Shown here: piece by piece, positions 32,611 through 40,212 of the stretch
Position numbering within the stretch: the first letter of the stretch is position 1
How the letters are laid out: every line of letters begins with the position of its first letter
Origin: an uncultured Bacilli bacterium
Lineage (GTDB): Bacteria > Bacillota_I > Bacilli_A > RF39 > UBA660
Reading direction: 5' to 3'
DNA: 44,609 bases
NCBI GenBank assembly: GCA_947588795.1
Contig: CANPZJ010000001.1
Coordinates: 1-44,609 of the forward strand
The notes under the pieces: generated by a model
Databases searched by the model: none
The model's input: only the letters and a program-made list of their open reading frames with translations
What the model was told of the DNA's origin: nothing
Position numbers and translations under genes: made by a program

Positions 32611-33742
32611 TATTTACTCCTGTAGGAGTTACCGGTGGCACAGTATTAGGATTGGCTGGAGCACTTGTTACTGGTGGAACTGGTGCTTGATTTGGCATTG
32701 GTGTTGGAGTAACATTCGGTGTTACTGACGTTTGATTTATTGGAGCTTCTGTTGTATTCATATTAACTTGATTTGAATTAACATTTGGATCTTGAACATT
32801 TTGTGTTGTTGTTTGGTTTTGAACTTGATTTTGATCCTGTTTACCAAATTTACTTTCATAATAATTTGATACTTCTGTTAAAGCTGGTATAGCAAGTCTA
32901 GATGTAAGTTTAGTAGTACTTAAAGAAGCCGCAATGGTAGCATAAGTAACAGCTTTCTCTAAATCAAAACCACGACCAATCGAATAAGCAAAAGCACCAC
33001 CAAATGTATCTCCTGCTCCATTAGTATCAACTATTCCTACTCTTACTGGTGGAAGAATTTTAACTTGATCATTTAAAGCATATAAAGCTCCTCTTTCACC
33101 TAAAGTAATCACTATTTCAGCTTTACTAAATTTTTGTTTCAATTTATTATATATATTTACTAAAGTAGCACTGTTATTGAAATCTATTTGCATATTAGTA
33201 AATCCTTCAGCAGTTCCTCTATTAAACACAATATATCTAGCATATTTACCTAATTCTAATACTTCGTTATTTGAAGAAGTTCCTATTAAAAAATTTAAAG
33301 CTTTCGGATATTTATCAAAAGCTGCTACAGTAGCATTTAAATCTTTACCATCACTAATAATTAAATCTGGTTCTATACCAAAAGAATATTTTTTTAAAGT
33401 AGCATTACTAGATAATTCAAATACTGTTTTATTTTTACTAGTAGTATTTACAATAACCAATGATTTATCAGTTGGCTTATCATAACTAGTTTCTATATAT
33501 TCTGTTTTAACGCCAATCATTTCATAATCTTTTTTTATTTTAGAGGCTGCATCATCTGCTCCAAGCATACTAGCGATGTATGTTTCAACACCCCATTTTG
33601 CCATTAAATAAGCAATATTACCAGCATGTCCTCCCCCACACTCGTGTCTTTCACTTAAATGCATTGTTTTATTTTCTGTAACTATTTCATTAACTGGACA
33701 AGTCGTTTCTAAAAGAGAACTACCAATACTTAACACCTTCAT
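32588..33742 (-). CDS. PfkB-family carbohydrate/nucleoside kinase with disordered tail
   Basis: A 384-residue ribokinase-family enzyme. N-terminal GGGHAGNIAYLMAKWG (signature 1 region) and DTNGAGDTFGGAFAY (about 239-253; catalytic Asp245 of GAGD) are clear. Residues 1-300 match the usual family length. Residues 301-384 are an added low-complexity tail rich in Gln, Asn, Thr, Pro and Val with no charge clusters, unusual for this cytosolic family. ATG 33742 follows AGGGA. Substrate not decidable (sugar or nucleoside). The gene overlaps the Smr gene, suggesting co-transcription. Confidence 0.88.
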   Translation of the reverse strand: MKVLSIGSSLLETTCPVNEIVTENKTMHLSERHECGGGHAGNIAYLMAKWGVETYIASMLGADDAASKIKKDYEMIGVKTEYIETSYDKPTDKSLVIVNTTSKNKTVFELSSNATLKKYSFGIEPDLIISDGKDLNATVAAFDKYPKALNFLIGTSSNNEVLELGKYARYIVFNRGTAEGFTNMQIDFNNSATLVNIYNKLKQKFSKAEIVITLGERGALYALNDQVKILPPVRVGIVDTNGAGDTFGGAFAYSIGRGFDLEKAVTYATIAASLSTTKLTSRLAIPALTEVSNYYESKFGKQDQNQVQNQTTTQNVQDPNVNSNQVNMNTTEAPINQTSVTPNVTPTPMPNQAPVPPVTSAPANPNTVPPVTPTGVNNDNSQNA

Positions 33743-33795
33743 TTTTATTCCCTACTTTCTTATTCTTCTTTAATTATACAATAATTAAGATGATT

Positions 33796-34119
33796 TTAAA
33801 AGAGAGATTTAACAACATCACTAACAAATTTCATACCATCTGTAATAAATACTTCTATCCCACTTGTTAAATTATCACCTAAATTAGACATACTACTACT
33901 ATAATCTTCTCGATCATTTTTTAAGAATGCCGTTATATCTATTTCTTCTCCGTTTTGCACCTTTTCTTCAAATTCTTTAATACCTTCTTCCGTAACAATT
34001 ACTTCATCTTTGATCTTACCTTCATAATAACCACTGATATTAGCAATAAATAAAGCAATATAAACAATAAATAAACAAATAAGTATTTTTAAAATAGGAT
34101 GTAATTTTTTCTTTTTCAT
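33796..34119 (-). CDS. Small single-span protein downstream of SpoIIP (YqxA-like by position)
   Basis: A 107-residue protein with a basic N-terminus, one span (about 9-29), and an extracytoplasmic part with acidic helix (EEGIKEFEEKVQNGEEID) and hydrophobic C-terminal end. Its start overlaps the TGA of spoIIP (ATGA), so expression is coupled. In Bacillus, spoIIP is followed by yqxA (DUF3679), a membrane protein of similar size, and rpsT lies nearby, as here. The call is positional; sequence similarity cannot be verified. Confidence 0.6.
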   Translation of the reverse strand: MKKKKLHPILKILICLFIVYIALFIANISGYYEGKIKDEVIVTEEGIKEFEEKVQNGEEIDITAFLKNDREDYSSSMSNLGDNLTSGIEVFITDGMKFVSDVVKSLF

Positions 34120-35045
34120 AATAAATTTTCCTTTACATAACCAGCAAGTATTTTGGCTAAAACTTTAAGAGAATTATTTACTTCCGTAATATTATTATAT
34201 TGACCACCCATTTCAATTAAAACTGTATTAGGATCAAAATCTTGATTATAAATTCCATTTACTCCTTTACCACTTTTTTTCATAATACCACGATATAAAT
34301 CTTCATTATAAGCTTTTATTCTATCTCGTAACTTTTCTGCTAAAGAGAGATTTGGTTCATAATTTTCGTTATCAAGTCCTACTACAAATAGGATTCGCGC
34401 ATAAGATTCATTATCTATTTTTGTAGTGGTTTTATCATAAACAGAAGAATCTCTGTGTAAATCAATAAAGAATTTTAAACTAGGATTATTCTTTTTGGCA
34501 TCTTCTAAAAACATTCTCGATACTTTATAACTACTACCATATTTTAAATTCATACTGCGTAGAGTATCTGCTACATTATTTTCTTCTACTAAAGTTGGTA
34601 TTCCTTCATCTTCTAAATATTCTTTTAACATTTTACTCGCCATAAATATAGTTGGTGTTATATTATAAGGAAGAAGAGTTCCACTTTGATACTTTTCTTC
34701 TTGATGCGTATTATAAATATATATAATAGGTTTAGTTGTATCTATTTGAGTATTTTCTTTTTCTACTACTTCTACCTTATCTTTATTATCTTCCTCTTTA
34801 GTAACTTCTTTTTCTTCTTTTTTTAAATCAACATTTAAAGCATATTTTAATAAAAAATCTACATCTGTAATTTTATTATTTTTATAATTACCTAAATTAT
34901 CACTTATTAGGAGATCCACTATGGTATTATTGTTTACTAAATTATTATCATATAAAAATTTAATAGTTAATGCTACACTTATTAAAAACAAACCTAAATA
35001 GATAAATATATTATTAAATTTCTTTTTACTTTTAAATCTAGCCAT
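34116..35045 (-). CDS. spoIIP: Stage II sporulation protein P (peptidoglycan amidase/endopeptidase)
   Basis: A 309-residue membrane-anchored enzyme that degrades peptidoglycan during engulfment in spore formers. N-terminal span (about 13-31), acidic linker (about 75-102), catalytic domain (about 105-309) with the family signatures IYIYNTHQEE (zinc His114), FFIDLHRDS (about 192-200) and VLIEMGGQYNN (Glu278). AGGTGA precedes ATG 35045. Neighbours spoIIP, small membrane gene and rpsT match the Bacillus order, although gpr is missing. Presence suggests a spore former or a lineage keeping the enzyme for another purpose. Confidence 0.92.
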   Translation of the reverse strand: MARFKSKKKFNNIFIYLGLFLISVALTIKFLYDNNLVNNNTIVDLLISDNLGNYKNNKITDVDFLLKYALNVDLKKEEKEVTKEEDNKDKVEVVEKENTQIDTTKPIIYIYNTHQEEKYQSGTLLPYNITPTIFMASKMLKEYLEDEGIPTLVEENNVADTLRSMNLKYGSSYKVSRMFLEDAKKNNPSLKFFIDLHRDSSVYDKTTTKIDNESYARILFVVGLDNENYEPNLSLAEKLRDRIKAYNEDLYRGIMKKSGKGVNGIYNQDFDPNTVLIEMGGQYNNITEVNNSLKVLAKILAGYVKENLL

Positions 35046-35133
35046 AACTATTCACCTTTATAATATTATAAATACTTAAACTTAAAATTTATGTCTAATT
35101 ATAGGACATTAAAATAAAATTTAGTAAAATTGA

Positions 35134-35162
35134 TTGACTTATAAGAAAATTAAAGTTAAATT
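35134..35162 (+). promoter_or_regulatory. Possible promoter of a structured RNA
   Basis: -35 TTGACT (35134-35139), 17-bp spacer, imperfect -10 TAAATT (35157-35162). Weak alone; the terminated transcript downstream supports it. Confidence 0.4.
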
Positions 35163-35266
35163 ATAGATGTAAGGCAAGAAAACTTGTCTAATGTTGGTCA
35201 ATAAAGTGGCCAAAACCGTGTTGGCACATTGCCGCTTAAAAAAGTAACCTTTATGGTTGCTTTTTT
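35163..35266 (+). ncRNA. Candidate structured RNA upstream of rpsT
   Basis: About 100 nt ending in a terminator (AGTAACC/GGTTGCT, then six T). A closing stem can form between GGCAA (35173-35177) and TTGCC (35229-35233). Inside it, two exclusive hairpins are possible: TTGGTC/GGCCAA or GCCAA/TTGGC, sharing the GCCAA bases. Competing helices before a terminator are what a riboswitch or an attenuator shows, but the motif is not one I recognise. It ends almost 190 bases before rpsT, which has its own promoter, so it may be a stand-alone RNA. The 35046-35459 gap otherwise holds only the palindrome and rpsT promoter. Confidence 0.45.
35243..35266. terminator. Terminator, possibly bidirectional
   Basis: Seven-pair stem AGTAACC/GGTTGCT with A run on the left and T run on the right, so it can act on both strands. 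Its stem is close to that of the rpmF terminator. Confidence 0.75.
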
Positions 35267-35320
35267 AATTATAGAAATCTTTTTTTATCAATTTTTTTAA
35301 TATTTTTCTCATTTCTTCTT

Positions 35321-35352
35321 CGAAAATTATGTTAAGTTTAACATAATTTTCG
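35321..35352. repeat. Perfect 15-bp palindrome upstream of rpsT
   Basis: Arms 35321-35335 (CGAAAATTATGTTAA) and 35338-35352, two-base centre. No T run on either side, so a DNA-binding site is as likely as a terminator. It ends about 50 bases before the rpsT -35. Confidence 0.65.
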
Positions 35353-35403
35353 TGAAAAAAATTGTTATTTTTGCGTTATTTATTAACTTCTGACAATTTA
35401 AAC

Positions 35404-35432
35404 TTGCACACTAGCATATTTTTTGGTAGAAT
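35404..35432 (+). promoter_or_regulatory. rpsT promoter
   Basis: -35 TTGCAC (35404-35409), 17-bp spacer, -10 TAGAAT (35427-35432), then AAGGAGGG eight bases before ATG. Confidence 0.8.
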
Positions 35433-35459
35433 TAATATGAATTTTTAAGGAGGGACATA

Positions 35460-35720
35460 ATGCCAAATATCAAAAGTTCAAAGAAAGCTGTTAAAGTTAT
35501 TGCTAAAAAAACAGATGCAAATCATGAACTAAAACAAAGAGTTAAAAATTTAATTAAAGCTTGTGAAAAAGAAATAGCAGCAAATAATAAAGAAAATGCT
35601 AATAAAGTTTTTAAAGATTTACAAAAAAATATTGATGCTGCCCTACAAAAAGGTTTAATTAAAGCAAATACTGTTGATCGTGAAAAGAAAAGACTAAATG
35701 ATAAAATTAAAGGTATGTAG
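35460..35720 (+). CDS. rpsT: 30S ribosomal protein bS20
   Basis: An 86-residue, Lys-rich all-helical protein of the small subunit. The start MPNIKSSKKAVK and the C-terminal GLIKANTVDREKKRLNDKI are diagnostic of S20, which binds the 5' domain of 16S rRNA. AAGGAGGG is a near-perfect ribosome site. Monocistronic with terminator at 35713-35744. Divergent from spoIIP, as in Bacillus. Confidence 0.97.
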   Translation: MPNIKSSKKAVKVIAKKTDANHELKQRVKNLIKACEKEIAANNKENANKVFKDLQKNIDAALQKGLIKANTVDREKKRLNDKIKGM

Positions 35721-35744
35721 TTATTTACTACTTACTTTTTTTTT
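35713..35744 (+). terminator. rpsT terminator
   Basis: Stem GTATGTAGT/ACTACTTAC with one mismatch, followed by a long T run; the T run overlaps the spacer of the next gene's promoter. Confidence 0.75.
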
Positions 35745-35752
35745 GGTAAAAT
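35724..35752 (+). promoter_or_regulatory. Promoter of the transglutaminase-like gene
   Basis: -35 TTTACT (35724-35729), 17-bp spacer, -10 TAAAAT (35747-35752). The predicted leader before ATG 35769 is about ten bases without a ribosome site. Confidence 0.65.
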
Positions 35753-35768
35753 TAAATAGTGATTTAAT

Positions 35769-36716
35769 ATGAAGAAAATTATCATACCGCTTATATGTTA
35801 TTTATTAATTTTAGTAATCTTACTTAATGTTAATAAAATTACCAATTTTTTAGTTAAAACAGTTTCTAGTAATCCGGTTTTAACAATTGATAATGGTAAT
35901 GAATATACGAAAGATTATGATTTTTCTTTTGTACAAAATAGTGAGACTTATGTACCATATTCCTATAATGATTTAATAAATATTTTTTATAGTATTATTA
36001 ATCAAGGGTGGGAAGAATTCACATTTTATTGCCCTGCAGAATATACTGATTGTGTTAAAGATGCTTCTAAAATAACTAAAGATGAAACATTGCTTACGCA
36101 TATTAATAATTTTGTTCATCCATTTAATAGTTTTAATTCCATTAAAACATCTATTACGGAATCTGGTGAAATTACAGTCACAGTTATTTATTTATATACT
36201 GATGATGAAATAATTAAATTAAATGAATATGTTGATGATTTAATCGAAAAACAATACAAAAAAGATAGTAATTTATATGATAATTTAAAAAGAATACATG
36301 ATTATATCGTAAATAATACAAAATATGATATTGAAAGAAATGATAAAGGCGAAAGTAAATATCGTTCTTATAATGCTTATGGTCCTGCTTTTGAAGGCTA
36401 TGCTACTTGCAATGGATATGCTGATTTAATGGCAATTATTCTTTCTAAATTAAATATTCAAAATTATAAGATAGCTACCACAAAAGAAGAAATAAGTTAT
36501 GAATCTAATGGTCATGTTTGGAATGCTTTATTATATGAAGATAAATGGGTTCACCTAGATTTAACTTGGGATGATCCAGTTAGTAGTAATGGTGAAGATT
36601 TTCTCCATCATAAATATTTCTTAGTCGATAATGAAGCATTAAAAAAAGCCGATGAAGGCAGCGTTAATGTCGAAGAACATAATTTTAATAAAGCTATTTA
36701 TCAAGAATTTAATTAA
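35769..36716 (+). CDS. Transglutaminase-like (papain-fold) exported protein
   Basis: A 315-residue protein with an N-terminal membrane span (about 4-23), extracellular N-domain and a transglutaminase-core domain (about 165-290). The catalytic triad is readable: Cys214 (YATCNGYADLMAIIL), His249 (NGHVWNALL) and Asp264 (WVHLDLTWDD). Bacterial members act as proteases, peptidoglycan-linked enzymes or protein cross-linkers on the cell surface. No ribosome site precedes the ATG and the leader is predicted very short. Its 3' end overlaps that of miaA by four bases. Confidence 0.87.
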   Translation: MKKIIIPLICYLLILVILLNVNKITNFLVKTVSSNPVLTIDNGNEYTKDYDFSFVQNSETYVPYSYNDLINIFYSIINQGWEEFTFYCPAEYTDCVKDASKITKDETLLTHINNFVHPFNSFNSIKTSITESGEITVTVIYLYTDDEIIKLNEYVDDLIEKQYKKDSNLYDNLKRIHDYIVNNTKYDIERNDKGESKYRSYNAYGPAFEGYATCNGYADLMAIILSKLNIQNYKIATTKEEISYESNGHVWNALLYEDKWVHLDLTWDDPVSSNGEDFLHHKYFLVDNEALKKADEGSVNVEEHNFNKAIYQEFN

Positions 36717-37555
36717 CCGATATAATTAATAACTTCTTTAATAGTTTCAGCAAAATTATCATAATTTGTTTGAAACCATTCTATAGGCATTTGATTATTA
36801 AACCAAGTATATTGTCTTTTCGCGTAATGGCGCGAATTTTTTTTGATTAAGTCTTTAGCTTCTTCTAAAGATAATTCACCATTTAAATATGAAATAACCT
36901 CTTTATAACCAATGGCTCTTTTTAATATTTTATTATCCGGATATTTATTATATAAATCTTTTACTTCATCTACTAATCCTAATTCAAACATTTCATCTAC
37001 TCTCTTATTTATCTTATCATATAAAATATTTCTATCAGTAGTAAGACCAATAAATTTAACATCATATAGTAATTTAGATGATTTTTCTACTTTTCCTTCT
37101 CTTTTTAAATAATTTTCGAGTCTTATTCTATTATTTACATGAATATCAACACTCGGATCTATTTCCCTACACATTGTTAATAATTCCTCATTACTAAACT
37201 TAGAATAATCGACACTTTTAAATTCTTGAAAATGATAATCATATAATAATGCTTTTAAATAAAGGCCAGTGCCACCAACTAAAATGATATTTTTATCTTT
37301 ATTTTCTTCGATTATTTTACGAGCATCTTTTTGAAAGTCTGCTACACTATAATCTTCATCCGGATTTTTGATATCAAGAAGATAATGTTTTATACCACTC
37401 TTTTCTTCTTCCGTAATTTTAGCACTACCTATATCTAGTCCTTTATATATTTGGGTAGCATCAACACTTATTATTATTCCCTTATATTTTTTTGCTAGTT
37501 CAATACTTAATTTAGTTTTACCTACACCAGTCGGACCTACTACTGCTATAATCAT
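36713..37555 (-). CDS. miaA: tRNA dimethylallyltransferase MiaA
   Basis: A 280-residue enzyme that transfers dimethylallyl to N6 of A37 in tRNAs reading U-starting codons. P-loop GPTGVGKT at residues 7-14, then SVDATQIYKGLDIGSAKI, the substrate region HYLLDIKNPDEDYSVADFQ, and GGTGLYLKALL. ATG 37555 follows GGGTG; an upstream in-frame ATG would add 18 hydrophobic residues foreign to the family. The usual DSMQVYRGMDIGTAK block is changed (DATQIYKG), with the Asp kept. Confidence 0.95.
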   Translation of the reverse strand: MIIAVVGPTGVGKTKLSIELAKKYKGIIISVDATQIYKGLDIGSAKITEEEKSGIKHYLLDIKNPDEDYSVADFQKDARKIIEENKDKNIILVGGTGLYLKALLYDYHFQEFKSVDYSKFSNEELLTMCREIDPSVDIHVNNRIRLENYLKREGKVEKSSKLLYDVKFIGLTTDRNILYDKINKRVDEMFELGLVDEVKDLYNKYPDNKILKRAIGYKEVISYLNGELSLEEAKDLIKKNSRHYAKRQYTWFNNQMPIEWFQTNYDNFAETIKEVINYIG

Positions 37556-37580
37556 AAAATCACCCAAAATCTTTAATAAA

Positions 37581-37609
37581 ATTATATAAAATAAATAATA
37601 ATTTGACAA
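37581..37609 (-). promoter_or_regulatory. miaA promoter, overlapping that of tmcAL
   Basis: Minus strand: -35 TTGTCA (37604-37609), 17-bp spacer, -10 TATAAT (37581-37586). On the plus strand the -35 TTGACA of tmcAL covers 37603-37608, so both use the same bases. Confidence 0.8.
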
Positions 37610-37631
37610 TAAATTATTAAATTGCTATATT
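37603..37631 (+). promoter_or_regulatory. tmcAL promoter
   Basis: -35 TTGACA (37603-37608), 17-bp spacer, -10 TATATT (37626-37631). A GTG lies exactly six bases further (37638) and ATG at 37647. Confidence 0.8.
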
Positions 37632-37646
37632 AATTTTGTGATTTAT

Positions 37647-38759
37647 ATGCATGTTATTGGTATTATTTGTGAATATAATCCATTTCATAATGGTCATTTA
37701 TATCATTTAAAAAAGATTAAAGAAATGTTTCCGGATAGTCTAGTCATTTTAGTTTTAAATGGCTACTTTTTAGAACGGGGAGAAATATCTATTATTAGTA
37801 AAGAAAATAAAACTAAAATTGCCCTACAATCAGGTATTGATTTAGTTATTGAGCTTCCTTTTGTATATGGAACACAAAGTGCCGATATCTTTGCCAATAT
37901 TAGTATTACTATCTTAGAAAAACTACACTGTGAATATGTCGTATTTGGTAGTGAAATAAATGATATTAATACATTAGAAAAAATTGCTGATTATACTCTA
38001 AACAATAAAGAATACGACAAAGATGTTAAGAAATATTTAGATGAGGGTGTAAATTTTCCTACTGCTCTAGCTAAAGCGATAAAAATAGATTTTGATTTTA
38101 AACCAAATGATTTACTAGGTATATCATACATAAAAAGTATCAAAATGAATAAATATAAAATTAAACCAATAACTATTAAAAGAACTAATGATTATTTAGA
38201 TACTACTTTAGATAATGATATAGTAAGTGCCTCAAATATTAGACTTAGAATAAAAATGGGAGAAAACATAAGTAAATATGTACCAAAATATACTTTAGAC
38301 TATTTAGAAAAGATAGATGAAGATAAATTATTTAACTTACTAAAATATAAAATAATTACCGATGAAGATTTAAGTATTTATTTAGATGCTGATGAAGGTA
38401 TTGAAAATAGACTTAAAAAAGTCATAAATGAAGCAAATAATATAGATGAACTAATAAATAAGGTTAAATCCAAAAGATACACTTTTAATAAGATTAGAAG
38501 AATGCTTATTCATATCTTAATTGGTTTAACAAAAGATGATAATAAATTATTAAAACTTGATTATATAAAAGTACTAGGATTCAATAAAAATGGTCAAAAA
38601 TATCTAAACAGTATCAAAAAAGATGAGGACATTGATTTTATTCCTGATAAAAATTCCTTAATATACAATTATGAATTAAAAGCGAGCAAAATATATGATT
38701 TAATAACTAATACTAATACCACTCTTTTTGAAGTTAAAAACAAACCAATTAAATACTAA
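37647..38759 (+). CDS. tmcAL: tRNA(Met) cytidine acetate ligase TmcAL
   Basis: Nucleotidyltransferase-fold enzyme (formerly YlbM) that acetylates C34 of elongator tRNA-Met using acetate and ATP; about 370 residues. GIICEYNPFHNGHLYHL is the signature HxGH motif region, followed by MNGYFLERG-like VLNGYFLERGEISI and the DLVIELPFVYGTQSADIF block. I annotate ATG 37647 (MHVIGIICEYN), but GTG 37638 is also in frame and coincides with the predicted transcript start, so a leaderless GTG start is possible. There is no ribosome-binding site. A CAU-anticodon tRNA, the possible substrate class, is in the window at 15286-15362. Confidence 0.92.
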   Translation: MHVIGIICEYNPFHNGHLYHLKKIKEMFPDSLVILVLNGYFLERGEISIISKENKTKIALQSGIDLVIELPFVYGTQSADIFANISITILEKLHCEYVVFGSEINDINTLEKIADYTLNNKEYDKDVKKYLDEGVNFPTALAKAIKIDFDFKPNDLLGISYIKSIKMNKYKIKPITIKRTNDYLDTTLDNDIVSASNIRLRIKMGENISKYVPKYTLDYLEKIDEDKLFNLLKYKIITDEDLSIYLDADEGIENRLKKVINEANNIDELINKVKSKRYTFNKIRRMLIHILIGLTKDDNKLLKLDYIKVLGFNKNGQKYLNSIKKDEDIDFIPDKNSLIYNYELKASKIYDLITNTNTTLFEVKNKPIKY

Positions 38760-38791
38760 AAAGTATCATAATTTCCCTTATCAATTACCGC

Positions 38792-38820
38792 TTGACATTT
38801 ATATACATTAGTGTTATTAT
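38792..38820 (+). promoter_or_regulatory. Promoter of the coiled-coil/Cys-repeat operon
   Basis: Consensus -35 TTGACA (38792-38797), 17-bp spacer, -10 TATTAT (38815-38820). The following ribosome site is AAAGGGGGG, a six-G run at 38839-38844. Confidence 0.85.
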
Positions 38821-38852
38821 AGACGACAAATTCACAAAGGGGGGATTTTGAT

Positions 38853-40211
38853 ATGAACGGTGAATTAGAAAAAATAAAAGAATATGAGGCAAAATTAGCT
38901 GCCCGAAAGGCATTAAAGAAAACCTATGATGACCAAATCAAAAAAGGTAGAATTTTAACAGATGAAGAAACTAAGGAACATCTAGCATTATGTGATGAAA
39001 TTAAACTTTTAAAGGATAAAATTAAAGAACTAAAATCTCATAAAGCTAATGATAATCAAGATATTGAAGAAGCCGAAACAGAAAAAAAACAAAAAAGAAT
39101 TCAAGCTGCTTTAATTGGCCTTGCATGTCTTACAAGTATGGGAATTGGAATAGTTGCAACTAAAGTTTTTTCAGAACCTAAAAATAATTCTGAAAAAACT
39201 AGTGATGATACTAAAGCAACTGAAGAACCAGTTGCTACAATAGCTCCTACTGATGCTTATAACTATGAAGAAAACACTTATGTAGCACCTGAAACTGAAG
39301 TTATTAATACTCCTGAACCTACTGTTATACCAGAACCTGCTGCTACACCAGTTCCAACACCTGATGTTACGATAACTCCTGAACCTACTTTAACTCCAGA
39401 ACCAACTGCTACACCAGTTCCAACACCAAGTAATCCATTTATGAATGTAATGGGTTATAATGAAGCATATTTAAAAGATTATGAAGATGCAATGAATAGA
39501 TATAATATTTTAGCTGAAAAAGCAGTTGACTATGTTAATCGTACTCATATTATTCAAGATAATTATCATTTCTTTGCAGAAACAAGTATTAATGAAGCTC
39601 TTAAAGTAATAATGGCTATTGATCAAAGAGAAATAATGACAGATGAAAATAACAATGTTGCTGATGCAATGAATAATTCACTTAATACTGTTTTAGATGG
39701 TGTCTTATGGAAAGGCTTAACTGATGCCGATATAGCTAAGTTAGATGCTATACCTTATTTTGCGGAAGAAGGTACTGATTTAAATATCCATTTAAAAGAA
39801 TATGCAAGACTTGCTAAAGATGCAATTGTTAACCAAACTGAAGAAGCATTTAATAATATGTATCAATACTTACAAATATTTACATTAAGTCAATTTGATA
39901 ATACTTTAGCGGTAAATATCATAGAACCTGATGGTTCAATTACTGAAAGACCAGTAAATGAATCAACTGTTGAAATTGTTGGTACTGTAACAAGAGAATT
40001 TTATGATGCTGCAACTGTTAATAATGTTTTTGATTGGTGGATGGCTTACAATTCATTTATAAAACCACTTTATAGTACATACTTTCCTTATGATTATTAT
40101 GATGAAAGAGTTAGAAGATGGGAAGACTTGCAATGTATTATGCAATCTGGTATGGAAGATCCTAAATTTGATGAAGTATGTGGTAATTCATTAACACTTG
40201 GAGGTGAATAA
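38853..40211 (+). CDS. Type II membrane protein with coiled coil, Pro/Thr linker and extracellular domain
   Basis: A 452-residue protein. Residues 1-80 are a cytosolic coiled coil (charged heptads such as LEKIKEYEAKL and IKLLKDKIKELK), 84-106 a membrane span, and about 125-195 a Pro/Thr/Glu/Val-rich linker with repeated TPEPT and ATPVPTP units. The rest (about 197-452) is an extracellular helical domain, acidic with many Tyr/Trp/Phe, not recognised. Four bases from the promoter end to a six-G ribosome site. Seven bases separate the ribosome site end from ATG. The linker resembles a wall-crossing spacer. Operon partner: 40213-42279. Confidence 0.75.
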   Translation: MNGELEKIKEYEAKLAARKALKKTYDDQIKKGRILTDEETKEHLALCDEIKLLKDKIKELKSHKANDNQDIEEAETEKKQKRIQAALIGLACLTSMGIGIVATKVFSEPKNNSEKTSDDTKATEEPVATIAPTDAYNYEENTYVAPETEVINTPEPTVIPEPAATPVPTPDVTITPEPTLTPEPTATPVPTPSNPFMNVMGYNEAYLKDYEDAMNRYNILAEKAVDYVNRTHIIQDNYHFFAETSINEALKVIMAIDQREIMTDENNNVADAMNNSLNTVLDGVLWKGLTDADIAKLDAIPYFAEEGTDLNIHLKEYARLAKDAIVNQTEEAFNNMYQYLQIFTLSQFDNTLAVNIIEPDGSITERPVNESTVEIVGTVTREFYDAATVNNVFDWWMAYNSFIKPLYSTYFPYDYYDERVRRWEDLQCIMQSGMEDPKFDEVCGNSLTLGGE

Positions 40212-40212
40212 T

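Noticed and set aside
35163..35266. T-box leader
   Set aside because: AAGTGGCCAAAACCG faintly recalls the T-box core, but the sequence is not within the terminator stem, no specifier stem is visible and no aminoacyl-tRNA synthetase or amino-acid gene follows.
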